Shown in pieces: positions 50,633 to 58,732 of a DNA stretch of 64,000 bases. The position numbers and the translations under genes are program-made. This DNA comes from CAZIZT01 sp964544085. Lineage in GTDB: Bacteria > Campylobacterota_A > Desulfurellia > Desulfurellales > Hippeaceae. The notes below the pieces were generated by a model, which made no database searches, was not told the DNA's origin, and saw only the letters and a list, made by a program, of their open reading frames with translations. Position 1 is the first letter of the stretch; every line of letters starts with the position of its first letter. The stretch is from assembly GCA_964544085.1 (NCBI GenBank), contig CAZIZT010000003.1, positions 1 to 64,000 of the forward strand, given 5' to 3'.

Positions 50633-51766
50633 ATGATGAAAAAGTTGTTATTAGCTGTAGCTGTATTTTCCGTTCTCGTTTCTGGTGCTTTTGCTAAAAC
50701 CTTTAAGATCGGTGTCCTTGTTTCAATCACGGGCCCAACGGCGTTTCTTGGTGAGCCTGAGCGCAACACACTCAAGATGATGGCTGAGAAGGTTAATAAA
50801 AACGGTGGCATAAATGGTAACAAGGTAAAGTTGATTATCTATGATACAAAGGGTTCCCCTGCAAGCACTGTTGTGCTGACAAGAAAACTGATCTACAGTG
50901 ACAAAGTCGATGTGATAATCGGTCCCACAAGGAGTGGCTCTACATTGTCTATTATTCCTCTGATACAACGGAGTCATGTGCCGCTAATATCCATGGCTGC
51001 AAGCCACAAGATAACGCGTCCTGTTAAAAAGTGGGTGTTCAAAACCGCACCTTCGGATAGTCTTGCTGTAGAGAGGATTTATAGCTATATGAAGGACCAT
51101 GGAATAAGCAAGATTGCAATACTTACTGCGTCTACAGGTTTTGGTGCCAGTGGTAGGGGTGAGTTGAAGAGACTTGCCGGCAAGTATGGAATAAAAATAC
51201 TCGCCGATGAGACATTCGGCCCAAAGGATACGAATATGACTTCCCAGCTTGTAAAGATAAAAAACACAAAGGGTGTTCAGGCTATTGTTTGCTGGGGGAC
51301 AAACCCTGGTCCAGCATCCGTAGCGAAGGGAGTCAAAGAGCTCGGAATCAAGGTGCCGCTATTTATGAGCCATGGTGTTGCATCAAAACGCTTTATACAG
51401 CTGGCTGGGGATGCAGCTAATGGTATAATTCTGCCTGCCGGGAAACTGCTTGTTGCCGATCAGTTACCCGATAGTGATCCACAGAAAAAGGTGTTGCTTG
51501 CTTATAAGAAGATGTATGAAGCGAAATTCGGTCCTGTCTCTGGGTTTGGTGGCCACGCGTATGATGCCTTCAACATCGTTAAGCTTGCAATTGAACACGG
51601 TGCTACCGACAGGACGTCTCTCAGGGATAAGATTGAGCAGACAAAGAATTACGTTGGCGTTACGGGAATCTTCAATTACTCAAAGACGGATCATGCGGGT
51701 CTCAATCCCAGTGATTTCTGCATGGTGAAGATAGTTAACGGCAACTGGAAGCTTATTGCGTATTAG
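50633..51766 (+). CDS. LivK-type periplasmic binding protein
   Basis: Periplasmic ligand-binding protein (377 aa) of the branched-chain amino acid/amide family: a Sec signal (to about AFA-KT, residue 22) and two lobes with the family start FKIGVLVSITGPTAFLGEPE. Ligand class cannot be settled; with paaK and ACT upstream, an aromatic acid or amino acid is plausible. No livHMGF genes follow, so its transporter is elsewhere. Its 3' end overlaps the convergent MotE-like gene by 14 nt. Confidence 0.9.
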   Translation: MMKKLLLAVAVFSVLVSGAFAKTFKIGVLVSITGPTAFLGEPERNTLKMMAEKVNKNGGINGNKVKLIIYDTKGSPASTVVLTRKLIYSDKVDVIIGPTRSGSTLSIIPLIQRSHVPLISMAASHKITRPVKKWVFKTAPSDSLAVERIYSYMKDHGISKIAILTASTGFGASGRGELKRLAGKYGIKILADETFGPKDTNMTSQLVKIKNTKGVQAIVCWGTNPGPASVAKGVKELGIKVPLFMSHGVASKRFIQLAGDAANGIILPAGKLLVADQLPDSDPQKKVLLAYKKMYEAKFGPVSGFGGHAYDAFNIVKLAIEHGATDRTSLRDKIEQTKNYVGVTGIFNYSKTDHAGLNPSDFCMVKIVNGNWKLIAY

Positions 51767-52286
51767 TTGATTGTGGGCTCTGGGATTTTTTGTTGATGTA
51801 ACGTTGAAAGATCTCAGAAGCTTTTTGGGGGTTCATCTTAGAGATGATGGCCCCCGCTTTTCTTGGCTGCATGAACAGTAAAATCTGTGCCGCTAAATCC
51901 TCATTCATTCTGGAAAGCTCTTCGGCTGCAGCCTGTGGTTTTGCATTGGAGTATATGGAAGCCAGTTTTTTTATCTTCTCGTTTGCTATACGTTTTTTTA
52001 ATGATTCAAGTTCGGCCTGTTTTTGTTTTATATAGGCTTCCAGTTTTGCCTTCTGACTTTTAACGTACTTGTTGAAAGCCTCTTTTTCCTTTTTTAGTTG
52101 CTCCTTTTCTTTTTTTAGCTCCTGGAGTTTTTCATTTATCAGTTTTTCCATCATTTTGAGCTGGTTTATTTTTTCCACTATACTGCTCATGCTCTGTGGT
52201 TTTTGTGTTTCTTTTGTGTAAGCCACTGTGGAGTAGATGCTAACGATTAATACGACTGCGAGCAGTTTTGATATTTGCGATTTCAT
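51753..52286 (-). CDS. MotE-like flagellar protein
   Basis: About 177 residues: an N-terminal hydrophobic anchor or signal (KLLAVVLIVSIYSTVAY), a long coiled coil of Lys/Glu heptads (about 35-110) and a C-terminal MgtE-N-like domain (SRMNEDLAAQILLFMQPRKA, NPQKASEIF). That layout matches MotE, the chaperone for MotC/MotAB stators known in Campylobacterota and others. The start ATG at 52286 begins the hydrophobic segment and lies inside fliJ (47-nt overlap); a longer frame adds 24 basic residues. It is the last gene of the flagellar operon. Confidence 0.72.
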   Translation of the reverse strand: MKSQISKLLAVVLIVSIYSTVAYTKETQKPQSMSSIVEKINQLKMMEKLINEKLQELKKEKEQLKKEKEAFNKYVKSQKAKLEAYIKQKQAELESLKKRIANEKIKKLASIYSNAKPQAAAEELSRMNEDLAAQILLFMQPRKAGAIISKMNPQKASEIFQRYINKKSQSPQSTNTQ

Positions 52287-52686
52287 CAAGGAAAGAAGCC
52301 TCTTTGCGCGCTTCGTTTTGCTTGTATCTCTCAAATTCAGCCTCCTTGAGTCTTTCAAGCTTTTTCTTTTCTTTATTCAATTCCTTTGCTTCCTGGAGCT
52401 TTTTTTCTTTTGCTGTTTTTAGCTCATTAAGCCTATACAGGAGTTCCCTTTTTCTATCCTGTAGCCTTGAAACAATTTGACCATAAAACAGTAGCATCTC
52501 TTTTGTTGCACCGCGTTTGAGCATATCCTTCAACTTATCACCGTAGTGTTTGAGTTGAGTTTCTGTTTGTGTAAGCTCCCTACCAGTTTGATCTATCAGA
52601 TGATCTATTGTCGCAATCTCTAACATGCATTTTTTCAATAGATCCGATTGTATTTTTAGTACACGTTCAAGCCTGAAAACGAACAT
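52240..52686 (-). CDS. fliJ: Flagellar export protein FliJ
   Basis: A 148-residue all-helical coiled-coil protein, highly charged, with FVFRLERVLKIQ at the start as in FliJ. FliJ is the central stalk of the flagellar export ATPase, binding FliI and FlhA. Sequence conservation is low in this family, so position directly after fliI and coiled-coil architecture carry the call. It shares one base with the fliI end. Confidence 0.82.
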   Translation of the reverse strand: MFVFRLERVLKIQSDLLKKCMLEIATIDHLIDQTGRELTQTETQLKHYGDKLKDMLKRGATKEMLLFYGQIVSRLQDRKRELLYRLNELKTAKEKKLQEAKELNKEKKKLERLKEAEFERYKQNEARKEASFLDEIANIKTARSRINR

Positions 52687-53990
52687 CAGCTAAAGATCCC
52701 TTTCATCAGGTTTAAAGTTTCCTCCATCGTATATGCTTCATCTATGTCCTGGGATAAAAACGCCTCAATTTTGCCAATGTACCTGATTGCTTCATCTATA
52801 TCGCGATTCGATCCCTTCACATAGGCACCGATATTGATCAGATCTTCGGCATCCTTGTAGACAGAAATTACTTTCTTAATTCTGCGGGAAAGCTCCATAT
52901 GTTCCTTGCTAACAACTGTGTTCATCAGCCTTGAGATGCTTTTGAGCACATCTATTGCAGGATAACGACCCTTCTCGGCTATGGTGCGTGAAAGGACTAT
53001 GTGACCATCGAGGATAGATCTGGATGTATCTGCAATGGGCTCCATCAGATCGTCGCCATCAACAAGCACCGTGTAGATTGCCGTTATGGAGCCCCTCTCA
53101 AAATTTCCAGCCCTTTCCATAAGGCGGGGTAAAAGTGTAAAAACACTCGGTGTATAACCCTTCGTTGTTGGTGGTTCGCCTACTGCAAGCCCTATTTCTC
53201 TTTGTGCCATAGCAAAACGGGTAACAGAATCCATCATGAACATCACGTTTAAACCTTGATCCCTGAAGAATTCTGCGATGGCTGTAGCTACGAATGCCCC
53301 TTCACGCCTCAGTAGCGGCGCTTCGTCGCTTGTTGCTACAACCACAACGCTCTTTTTGAGACCTTCTTCTTTTAAACTTTCTTCTATAAACTCCTTAACC
53401 TCCCTGCCGCGCTCTCCGATCAGAGCAACGACATTCACATCGGCCGATGAGTTTCTCGCTATCATCCCCATTAATGTGCTTTTACCAACGCCACTACCGG
53501 CAAATATACCAATACGTTGGCCCTTGCCCAAGGTAAGCAGCCCATCTATTGCTTTGATACCCACCTCCAGCGGTTCCTTTATAATCTTTCTGGCAAACGG
53601 AGAGACTGGATCTGGGTATATTGGATAGAAAGCCTCTACATCTATGGGACCCATGCCATCGATTGGTTTGCCAAGGGCGTTTATTACCCTGCCCAGCATG
53701 TTTTTGCTCACCGGTACACTCAGGCTTCTATTTTTTGATTGAACAAGGCTGCCGGCTTTAATGCCGTCTAATGTACCAAGTGGCATGAGTATGATACCGT
53801 CATCGTCAAATCCGACAACCTCGCTTTCAATCTGAGCTGATTCAGATTTGATAGTGCAAACATCCCCTATTTTTACATTTTTGGGTCCCGAAGCCTTTAT
53901 GGTTATTCCTGTAACCTTTTTTATTCTACCGTAGGTGGTGATCAGGTTTGATGACTCTATCAGTTCTGAAAGCTGCTTTAACCTACTCAT
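52686..53990 (-). CDS. fliI: Flagellar export ATPase FliI
   Basis: Hexameric cytoplasmic ATPase (434 aa) of the flagellar type III export apparatus, related to F1 beta. Walker A is GSGVGKSTLMGM (about 167), with GERGREVKEF and Walker B VMFMMDSVTRFAMAQREIGL following. The conserved PTTKGYTPSVF block is present. It works with FliH and FliJ, which flank it (8-nt overlap with fliH). Confidence 0.95.
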   Translation of the reverse strand: MSRLKQLSELIESSNLITTYGRIKKVTGITIKASGPKNVKIGDVCTIKSESAQIESEVVGFDDDGIILMPLGTLDGIKAGSLVQSKNRSLSVPVSKNMLGRVINALGKPIDGMGPIDVEAFYPIYPDPVSPFARKIIKEPLEVGIKAIDGLLTLGKGQRIGIFAGSGVGKSTLMGMIARNSSADVNVVALIGERGREVKEFIEESLKEEGLKKSVVVVATSDEAPLLRREGAFVATAIAEFFRDQGLNVMFMMDSVTRFAMAQREIGLAVGEPPTTKGYTPSVFTLLPRLMERAGNFERGSITAIYTVLVDGDDLMEPIADTSRSILDGHIVLSRTIAEKGRYPAIDVLKSISRLMNTVVSKEHMELSRRIKKVISVYKDAEDLINIGAYVKGSNRDIDEAIRYIGKIEAFLSQDIDEAYTMEETLNLMKGIFS

Positions 53991-54684
53991 TTTTTATGGT
54001 ATTGGCAATTTGAGCTATTTTCGCATTTACCCCTGCGTCTATGATATTACCGTTTTCCTCCTCAATAAGTATGGAACCCCTCGACAGGCTATTATCGCTA
54101 ACGATTTCTATATCCTTGCTGGTGGGCATCGATTCCATTCTCTCTTCAAGGTTCGCCGCATCTTCAGGATTTAACCTTATTTTGAGTTTTTTGCTTTCAG
54201 TCAGGTTGAGCGCTTCCTTTATCATTGATATAATCGCTTCTCTGTCCACTTCTATAGTTTTTGCTATCACCTTGTTTGCTATGGAAATGACTGCATCGGC
54301 GGCACTGTTTTCAAGCTCCTTATAGCGTTCCTCCATCTCCTTTGCCGTTTTCATAAGCTTTTTTATAGCCTCATCGCTTCTTTTTGTATACTCTTCTATC
54401 ACGGTGTTGAGTTTCTCCTGAGCCTCTTTCAGGCCCTTTTCAAAACCTTCCCTGTAGCCCTTTTCAAAGCCTTCCCTGTAGCCTTTTTCCTTTAGGCGTT
54501 CAGCTTCTTTTAGTGCTTCCCGTTTTGTGTTTTCTATAATCTGGTTGATTTTCTTCTCTATTTCTTCTTTGTCTATTTGCCCGTTTGTTTCTGTTTCTTT
54601 TTCGTTGTGATTGTGGCTGTTTTCATTGCACACGGCGCTATCATCACTTGTCAGCTCTTCAAATTCGTAGCGTCTTATCTTCAT
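53983..54684 (-). CDS. fliH: Flagellar assembly protein FliH
   Basis: Regulator of FliI (233 aa). A Glu/Asn/Lys-rich N-terminal tail is followed by a tandem GYREGFEKGYREGFEKGLKE segment (the GxxxG-type repeats characteristic of FliH), a coiled coil and a C-terminal domain like V/F-type peripheral-stalk subunits. It overlaps fliI by 8 nt and starts 2 nt after fliG. Confidence 0.88.
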   Translation of the reverse strand: MKIRRYEFEELTSDDSAVCNENSHNHNEKETETNGQIDKEEIEKKINQIIENTKREALKEAERLKEKGYREGFEKGYREGFEKGLKEAQEKLNTVIEEYTKRSDEAIKKLMKTAKEMEERYKELENSAADAVISIANKVIAKTIEVDREAIISMIKEALNLTESKKLKIRLNPEDAANLEERMESMPTSKDIEIVSDNSLSRGSILIEEENGNIIDAGVNAKIAQIANTIKNE

Positions 54685-54686
54685 TG

Positions 54687-55715
54687 TTAGGTTATCACCT
54701 CTTCACCGCCTCCACCAATGGAGATTACACCTTCCTCGTCGAGTTTCCTAACGATGTCAACGATAACCTTTTGGGCTTTTTCAACATCCTTGACCTTCAC
54801 AGCGCCGAGGAATTCAAGCTCTTCTTTAAGGGTTTCAGCTGCCCTGGAGGACATATTCTTGAAAAACTTCTCCTTGAGTTCGTCGCTTGCACCTTTGAGA
54901 GCGAGTATAAGATCCTTTTTGTCGATATGCTTTAGCAACTCCTGAATGTCTGTGTCACTTAGCTTTATGATGTCTTCGAATACGAACATCATATCCCTTA
55001 TCTGGCTTGCAAGTTCTGGATTATGCTCTGCTATAGCATCAATTAGCGCCTTTGATTCCATTCTTCCCATTCTGTTTATGATTTCGGAAACCTTCCTAAC
55101 ACCACCAAGCTCTATATTGGAACCACTCACGCTCTCCATTTTGCTCTCCAAGATCTCAGAGACATGTTTAATGACTGTTGGTGAGACATTCTCCAGCGAT
55201 GCCATGCGCAGTGTTACATCGCCCTGTAATTCCTTGGGCAGGAGTGACAGCACCTCTGCTGCTGTTGATTGGTCGAGATGAGCAAGGATTATGGCAATTG
55301 TTTGTGGGTGCTCGTTCTGTATAAACTTAACAAGCTGCTTTGGATCGACGTTTTCCAGGTAGTCAAAGCCGTAGCTTGACTCCATTATCTTCATCAGTTT
55401 ATCTATTATTTTGCGTGCCTCTTCAGGGCCAAGTGTCTTGATAAGGAGCTCTTTTGCATACTCAAGGCCGCCTACACTCATGAACTCCTTTGCCTTCAGC
55501 ATCGTGTAGAATTCGTTTACAACCTCACGTATGATTTTTGGGTCTATGGTTCTCATGAAGGCTATCTCTTTAGAGATAAGCTCTATATCCGATTTTGGTA
55601 GCTGGGATAGGACCTTTGCTGAGAGCTCCTCGCCGAGGACAATCATTAGAATGGCCGCTTTTTGAGCGGGTGTTAGATCCTCGGCACTTTTAATATTTTT
55701 TGCTTTCTCTGCCAT
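54687..55715 (-). CDS. fliG: Flagellar motor switch protein FliG
   Basis: C-ring protein (342 aa) that interacts with the MotA stator. The start LTPAQKAAILMIVLGEE is typical. The middle domain has the EHPQTIAIILAHLD motif, and the C-terminal torque-generating part carries the charged FEDIIKLSDTDIQELLKHID helix. The order fliF-fliG-fliH is canonical. Confidence 0.95.
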   Translation of the reverse strand: MAEKAKNIKSAEDLTPAQKAAILMIVLGEELSAKVLSQLPKSDIELISKEIAFMRTIDPKIIREVVNEFYTMLKAKEFMSVGGLEYAKELLIKTLGPEEARKIIDKLMKIMESSYGFDYLENVDPKQLVKFIQNEHPQTIAIILAHLDQSTAAEVLSLLPKELQGDVTLRMASLENVSPTVIKHVSEILESKMESVSGSNIELGGVRKVSEIINRMGRMESKALIDAIAEHNPELASQIRDMMFVFEDIIKLSDTDIQELLKHIDKKDLILALKGASDELKEKFFKNMSSRAAETLKEELEFLGAVKVKDVEKAQKVIVDIVRKLDEEGVISIGGGGEEVIT

Positions 55716-55732
55716 GTTATAGCCGCCTTATT

Positions 55733-57364
55733 CTACTTGGGTTTTGTGGCCAGTACTGTTTTTACCAGGCTTGCCAGCTCTTCGGGGTTTTGCTCAGCCT
55801 TTTCTCTGAGCTTTTCTTCAATGACCCTGCTCTTTATGGTCTCTTCATCAACTACTTCCTCTTCTTCAAGTTTGCTTGAGATCTCTTCTTCGAGTTCTTT
55901 AATGCTCTTGCCCTTAACAGCCTCCTCTTCCATCGCCTGCTGCTGGGCACCCTCTTCCTCTTCCTCTTTAACCGTTATGCTCATGACATTTTTAATGAAT
56001 TTTCTTAAGAACAGGAAGTAGAAGATAAACAGTAACAGGGCAATCAGAGCATACTTGTAGTAGCTTGCAAATGAGAGCACACCTGTGGTTGCTGCGTTCA
56101 TTATACCACCTTTTGGAGGAGTTAGTTTTTTGCTTGAAAATGCCATACAGGAGACGCTAATCTGATCGCCGCGGGCTTTATTGTAGCCTATGGCTTTCAT
56201 GACAGCGTCTTTTATCATTGCTATGGTTTTTTCATCAAGCGGTTCAAATTTGTATTTAACGATTTTACCCTTCTTGTTTTTAACGGGTACATATTTGCCA
56301 TCCACAATTACAGCAGCTGAGACACGTTTGATTTTTATGAGCGGTTCTTTGATTAGTGTTTCCGTTTTACCCACATCGTAATTGGTTATGCTTTTTGATT
56401 TGGAACTTTTTGATAGGACAGTTTGCGACTTTGTGGAGTTCTGGATGTTGGATATAACACCGGGAACACCACCTGGTGAAGGTGTTGTTGATGTAGATTC
56501 CTCATTTTCTTCACTCACCACAACACTGTTGGGATCATAGACGACACTTTTTTTCTGAACCTTGCTCAGATCAAGATCCACATCAACGCTGGCAACAAAT
56601 TTACCCTTTCCAAGAATAGGCAAAAGCAACTGCTCAATCCTGTGTTGGTACTCCCTCTGAATCAGATTTTTGTATTTTATCTCGTTTGCAGTCAGTAGTT
56701 CTTCTTCGCTTTCGTTTCTTGAAAGGAGATTGCCCTGACTATCCACGATGGTTACGTTCTTGTATGTTAATCTTGGAACGCTTGCTGCAACAAGTTTTTG
56801 GATGGCAAGTATCTGTCTGTAGGAGAGAGGCTGGTACAGGTCGAGAACCACACTGGCTTTTGGGGGTTCCTGCTCTTCTGTAAACACTGTAGGCTTTGGT
56901 ATAGCCAGGTTAACCCGCGCGCTTTTGACCTCCGAAAGTGATTCGATGGTTCTAGTCAGCTCTCCCTCGAGTGCCCGTAAATAGTTAATATTTTCGACAA
57001 AGTTTGTTGTACCAAAACTCTGTTTGTCAAAAATCTCAAATCCAACAACACCATGTTTGGGCAATCCTAACGCCACAAGATCCAATCGTAGCTTGTAGAC
57101 CATATCCCTTGGAACCTCTATCGTGTTGCCATTTACTATTTTGTACTTGATTTTTTTCTGATCCAGATAGTTGATGATACTTGCTGCATCCTGCTGGTTT
57201 AGGTTGGTAAAGAGTGGGGCATAGTCAACGCGGGAACTCATAATAAGAATTGCGATGATTCCAGCAAACAACACCCCCGTTGAGCCGAACAGGATTATCT
57301 TCTGGGATTTTGTCATGCTTCCGAAGAATTTCTTTAGCTGCTCAACAAAAAGCTTTATGTCCAT
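55733..57364 (-). CDS. fliF: Flagellar MS-ring protein FliF
   Basis: MS-ring protein (543 aa), with N- and C-terminal transmembrane helices (about 22-43 and 435-455). Periplasmic ring-building motifs follow: DYAPLFTNLNQQDAASII near 50 and VNLAIPKPTVFTEEQEPPKA near 160. The C-terminal cytoplasmic tail is acidic, with Glu-rich repeats (KEEEEEG), and holds the FliG-binding end. A 17-nt gap separates it from fliG. Confidence 0.95.
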   Translation of the reverse strand: MDIKLFVEQLKKFFGSMTKSQKIILFGSTGVLFAGIIAILIMSSRVDYAPLFTNLNQQDAASIINYLDQKKIKYKIVNGNTIEVPRDMVYKLRLDLVALGLPKHGVVGFEIFDKQSFGTTNFVENINYLRALEGELTRTIESLSEVKSARVNLAIPKPTVFTEEQEPPKASVVLDLYQPLSYRQILAIQKLVAASVPRLTYKNVTIVDSQGNLLSRNESEEELLTANEIKYKNLIQREYQHRIEQLLLPILGKGKFVASVDVDLDLSKVQKKSVVYDPNSVVVSEENEESTSTTPSPGGVPGVISNIQNSTKSQTVLSKSSKSKSITNYDVGKTETLIKEPLIKIKRVSAAVIVDGKYVPVKNKKGKIVKYKFEPLDEKTIAMIKDAVMKAIGYNKARGDQISVSCMAFSSKKLTPPKGGIMNAATTGVLSFASYYKYALIALLLFIFYFLFLRKFIKNVMSITVKEEEEEGAQQQAMEEEAVKGKSIKELEEEISSKLEEEEVVDEETIKSRVIEEKLREKAEQNPEELASLVKTVLATKPK

Positions 57365-57408
57365 ATTACAAAATTATAGTTATAAAGTGTGGGTTTGCAA
57401 ATAAAAAA

Positions 57409-57705
57409 TTACACCTGCATGCGCATAATTTCTTTGTATGCCTCAATCGCTTTGTTACGTATCTCTGTGAGGAGCTTCAAGGAGACGTCAGCTTTCTCTA
57501 TTGCTATAACCGCATCCTGAATATTGTCCATTTTGCCCTCGGCTATGCTTTTGATGGAATCATCTGCCTTGTTTTGCAGTTCGTTGACCTCTTGAAGGGA
57601 TTTTTTCAGTATCTCGGCGAATGAATCATCGGCTTCTTGAGCCTTTTTCAGGCTATCGTTTCCATCAACCTGCGGTTTCAACGTTAGCTGGTCTATTTTC
57701 ATCAT
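57409..57705 (-). CDS. fliE: Flagellar hook-basal body protein FliE
   Basis: 98-residue all-helical protein joining the MS ring to the proximal rod. Family features are SFAEILKKSLQEVNELQNKAD and the C-terminal LKLLTEIRNKAIEAYKEIMRMQV helix (split here). Position between flgC and fliF is canonical. Confidence 0.93.
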   Translation of the reverse strand: MMKIDQLTLKPQVDGNDSLKKAQEADDSFAEILKKSLQEVNELQNKADDSIKSIAEGKMDNIQDAVIAIEKADVSLKLLTEIRNKAIEAYKEIMRMQV

Positions 57706-57735
57706 ACCTCATTATTAAGAATTTCGGCGCAAAAA

Positions 57736-58149
57736 TCAAGCCTTAAGGACATCCAGGGCACTCGATACCATCTGCTTTGCTGCATCCATAACAGAGATGT
57801 TTGCCTGATACGTTCTCATTGCATCTATCAGGTTTGTCATCTCCACCACAGGATTTATATTCGGGTAGGCCACATAACCATCCTTGTTAGCTAATGGATT
57901 TGATGGATCGTAGACCAGTTTAGGGGGCGTGTCATCCCTGACTATATCAGCCACCTTTACCTTCTTAAGAATGCCGTTGAATTTGCCATAGTTGATTGCC
58001 TCAAATATCACATCCCTGCGCTTGTAGGGGCCACCCTCGGGTGTTTTTACTGTGTCCGCATTTGCTATGTTTGCAGAGATAATGTTCATGCGCAACCGCT
58101 GCGCATTCATGCCACTTGCAGCTATGTTTATTGCATCAAAGAAACCCAT
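57736..58149 (-). CDS. flgC: Flagellar proximal rod protein FlgC
   Basis: Proximal rod protein (137 aa). It has the N-terminal MNAQRLRMNIISANIANADT motif of rod/hook proteins and the FlgC-specific YVAYPNINPVVEMTNLIDAM (about 95), with the C-terminal helical QANISVMDAAKQMVSSALD end. No signal peptide, as expected for a substrate of flagellar export. Confidence 0.95.
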   Translation of the reverse strand: MGFFDAINIAASGMNAQRLRMNIISANIANADTVKTPEGGPYKRRDVIFEAINYGKFNGILKKVKVADIVRDDTPPKLVYDPSNPLANKDGYVAYPNINPVVEMTNLIDAMRTYQANISVMDAAKQMVSSALDVLKA

Positions 58150-58161
58150 CTTTGAAGCCTC

Positions 58162-58557
58162 CTATACATTTCTGGTGTAAGCGATCAGGTTTTTATACTG
58201 ATTGAACTTGTACTTTTCGAATGCCGTCAAAGCGTTAACCAGCAGTGTGTTTTTGGCAAGCATACTCATTTCGGTGTCTATTTTGACGTTGTTTTTGTCG
58301 TTTCTTGCAAGATAGTCATCTTCAGATTTCCTTATAAGATATGAAAAACTCTGCGTCTGTTGAATATGCTTCGGGTCTGTTGTTTTAAGCTTTAATTCAC
58401 CGGTTTGCAGCTTCAGCACATCCTTGAACGGTATATGCTTTGCCCTGTAGCCTGGCGTATCTGCGTTTGCGATGTTACTTGCAATGAGATCCTGTCTCAG
58501 TGTGGCAATATCCAGCGCCTTTTTTAGATAGTCGAAAGTAGGATCAGAGAGAAACAT
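58162..58557 (-). CDS. flgB: Flagellar proximal rod protein FlgB
   Basis: Proximal rod protein (131 aa from the chosen start), with LRQDLIASNIANADTPGYRA, the rod-protein signature, and the C-terminal LLVNALTAFEKYKFNQYKNL. The start at 58557 has GGAGG 8 nt upstream, and gives an N-terminus (MFLSDPTFDYLKKAL) like other FlgB; a longer frame adds 34 unlikely residues. First gene of the flgB-to-motE operon, behind a sigma-54 promoter candidate. Confidence 0.93.
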   Translation of the reverse strand: MFLSDPTFDYLKKALDIATLRQDLIASNIANADTPGYRAKHIPFKDVLKLQTGELKLKTTDPKHIQQTQSFSYLIRKSEDDYLARNDKNNVKIDTEMSMLAKNTLLVNALTAFEKYKFNQYKNLIAYTRNV

Positions 58558-58581
58558 TTTCATCACCTCCGTCCGATTTAT

Positions 58582-58597
58582 AGCAAGTTTCGTTCCT
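58582..58597 (-). promoter_or_regulatory. Sigma-54 promoter candidate for flgB operon
   Basis: On the minus strand AGGAACG-N4-TTGCT matches the sigma-54 consensus TGGCACG-N4-TTGCW at 10 of 12 fixed positions, with the essential GG and GC spaced correctly (10 nt apart). The predicted transcript would begin near 58571, at the flgB ribosome site. Confidence 0.6.
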
Positions 58598-58620
58598 ATA
58601 TTTTGTATAAATTTTTCCGT

Positions 58621-58650
58621 TTGACTTTGGCTGAGAGTGGAATTTATAAT
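58621..58650 (+). promoter_or_regulatory. Promoter of the chemoreceptor gene
   Basis: TTGACT and TATAAT separated by 18 nt, 82 nt upstream of the chemoreceptor start codon. Confidence 0.55.
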
Positions 58651-58732
58651 TAGGTGCAACTGTCAAGTAGGATAGAATCTGTTTTTTATGCAGATGCCTC
58701 TGGTCTGCAAATTGATTGCAAGGGGGTGTGGC

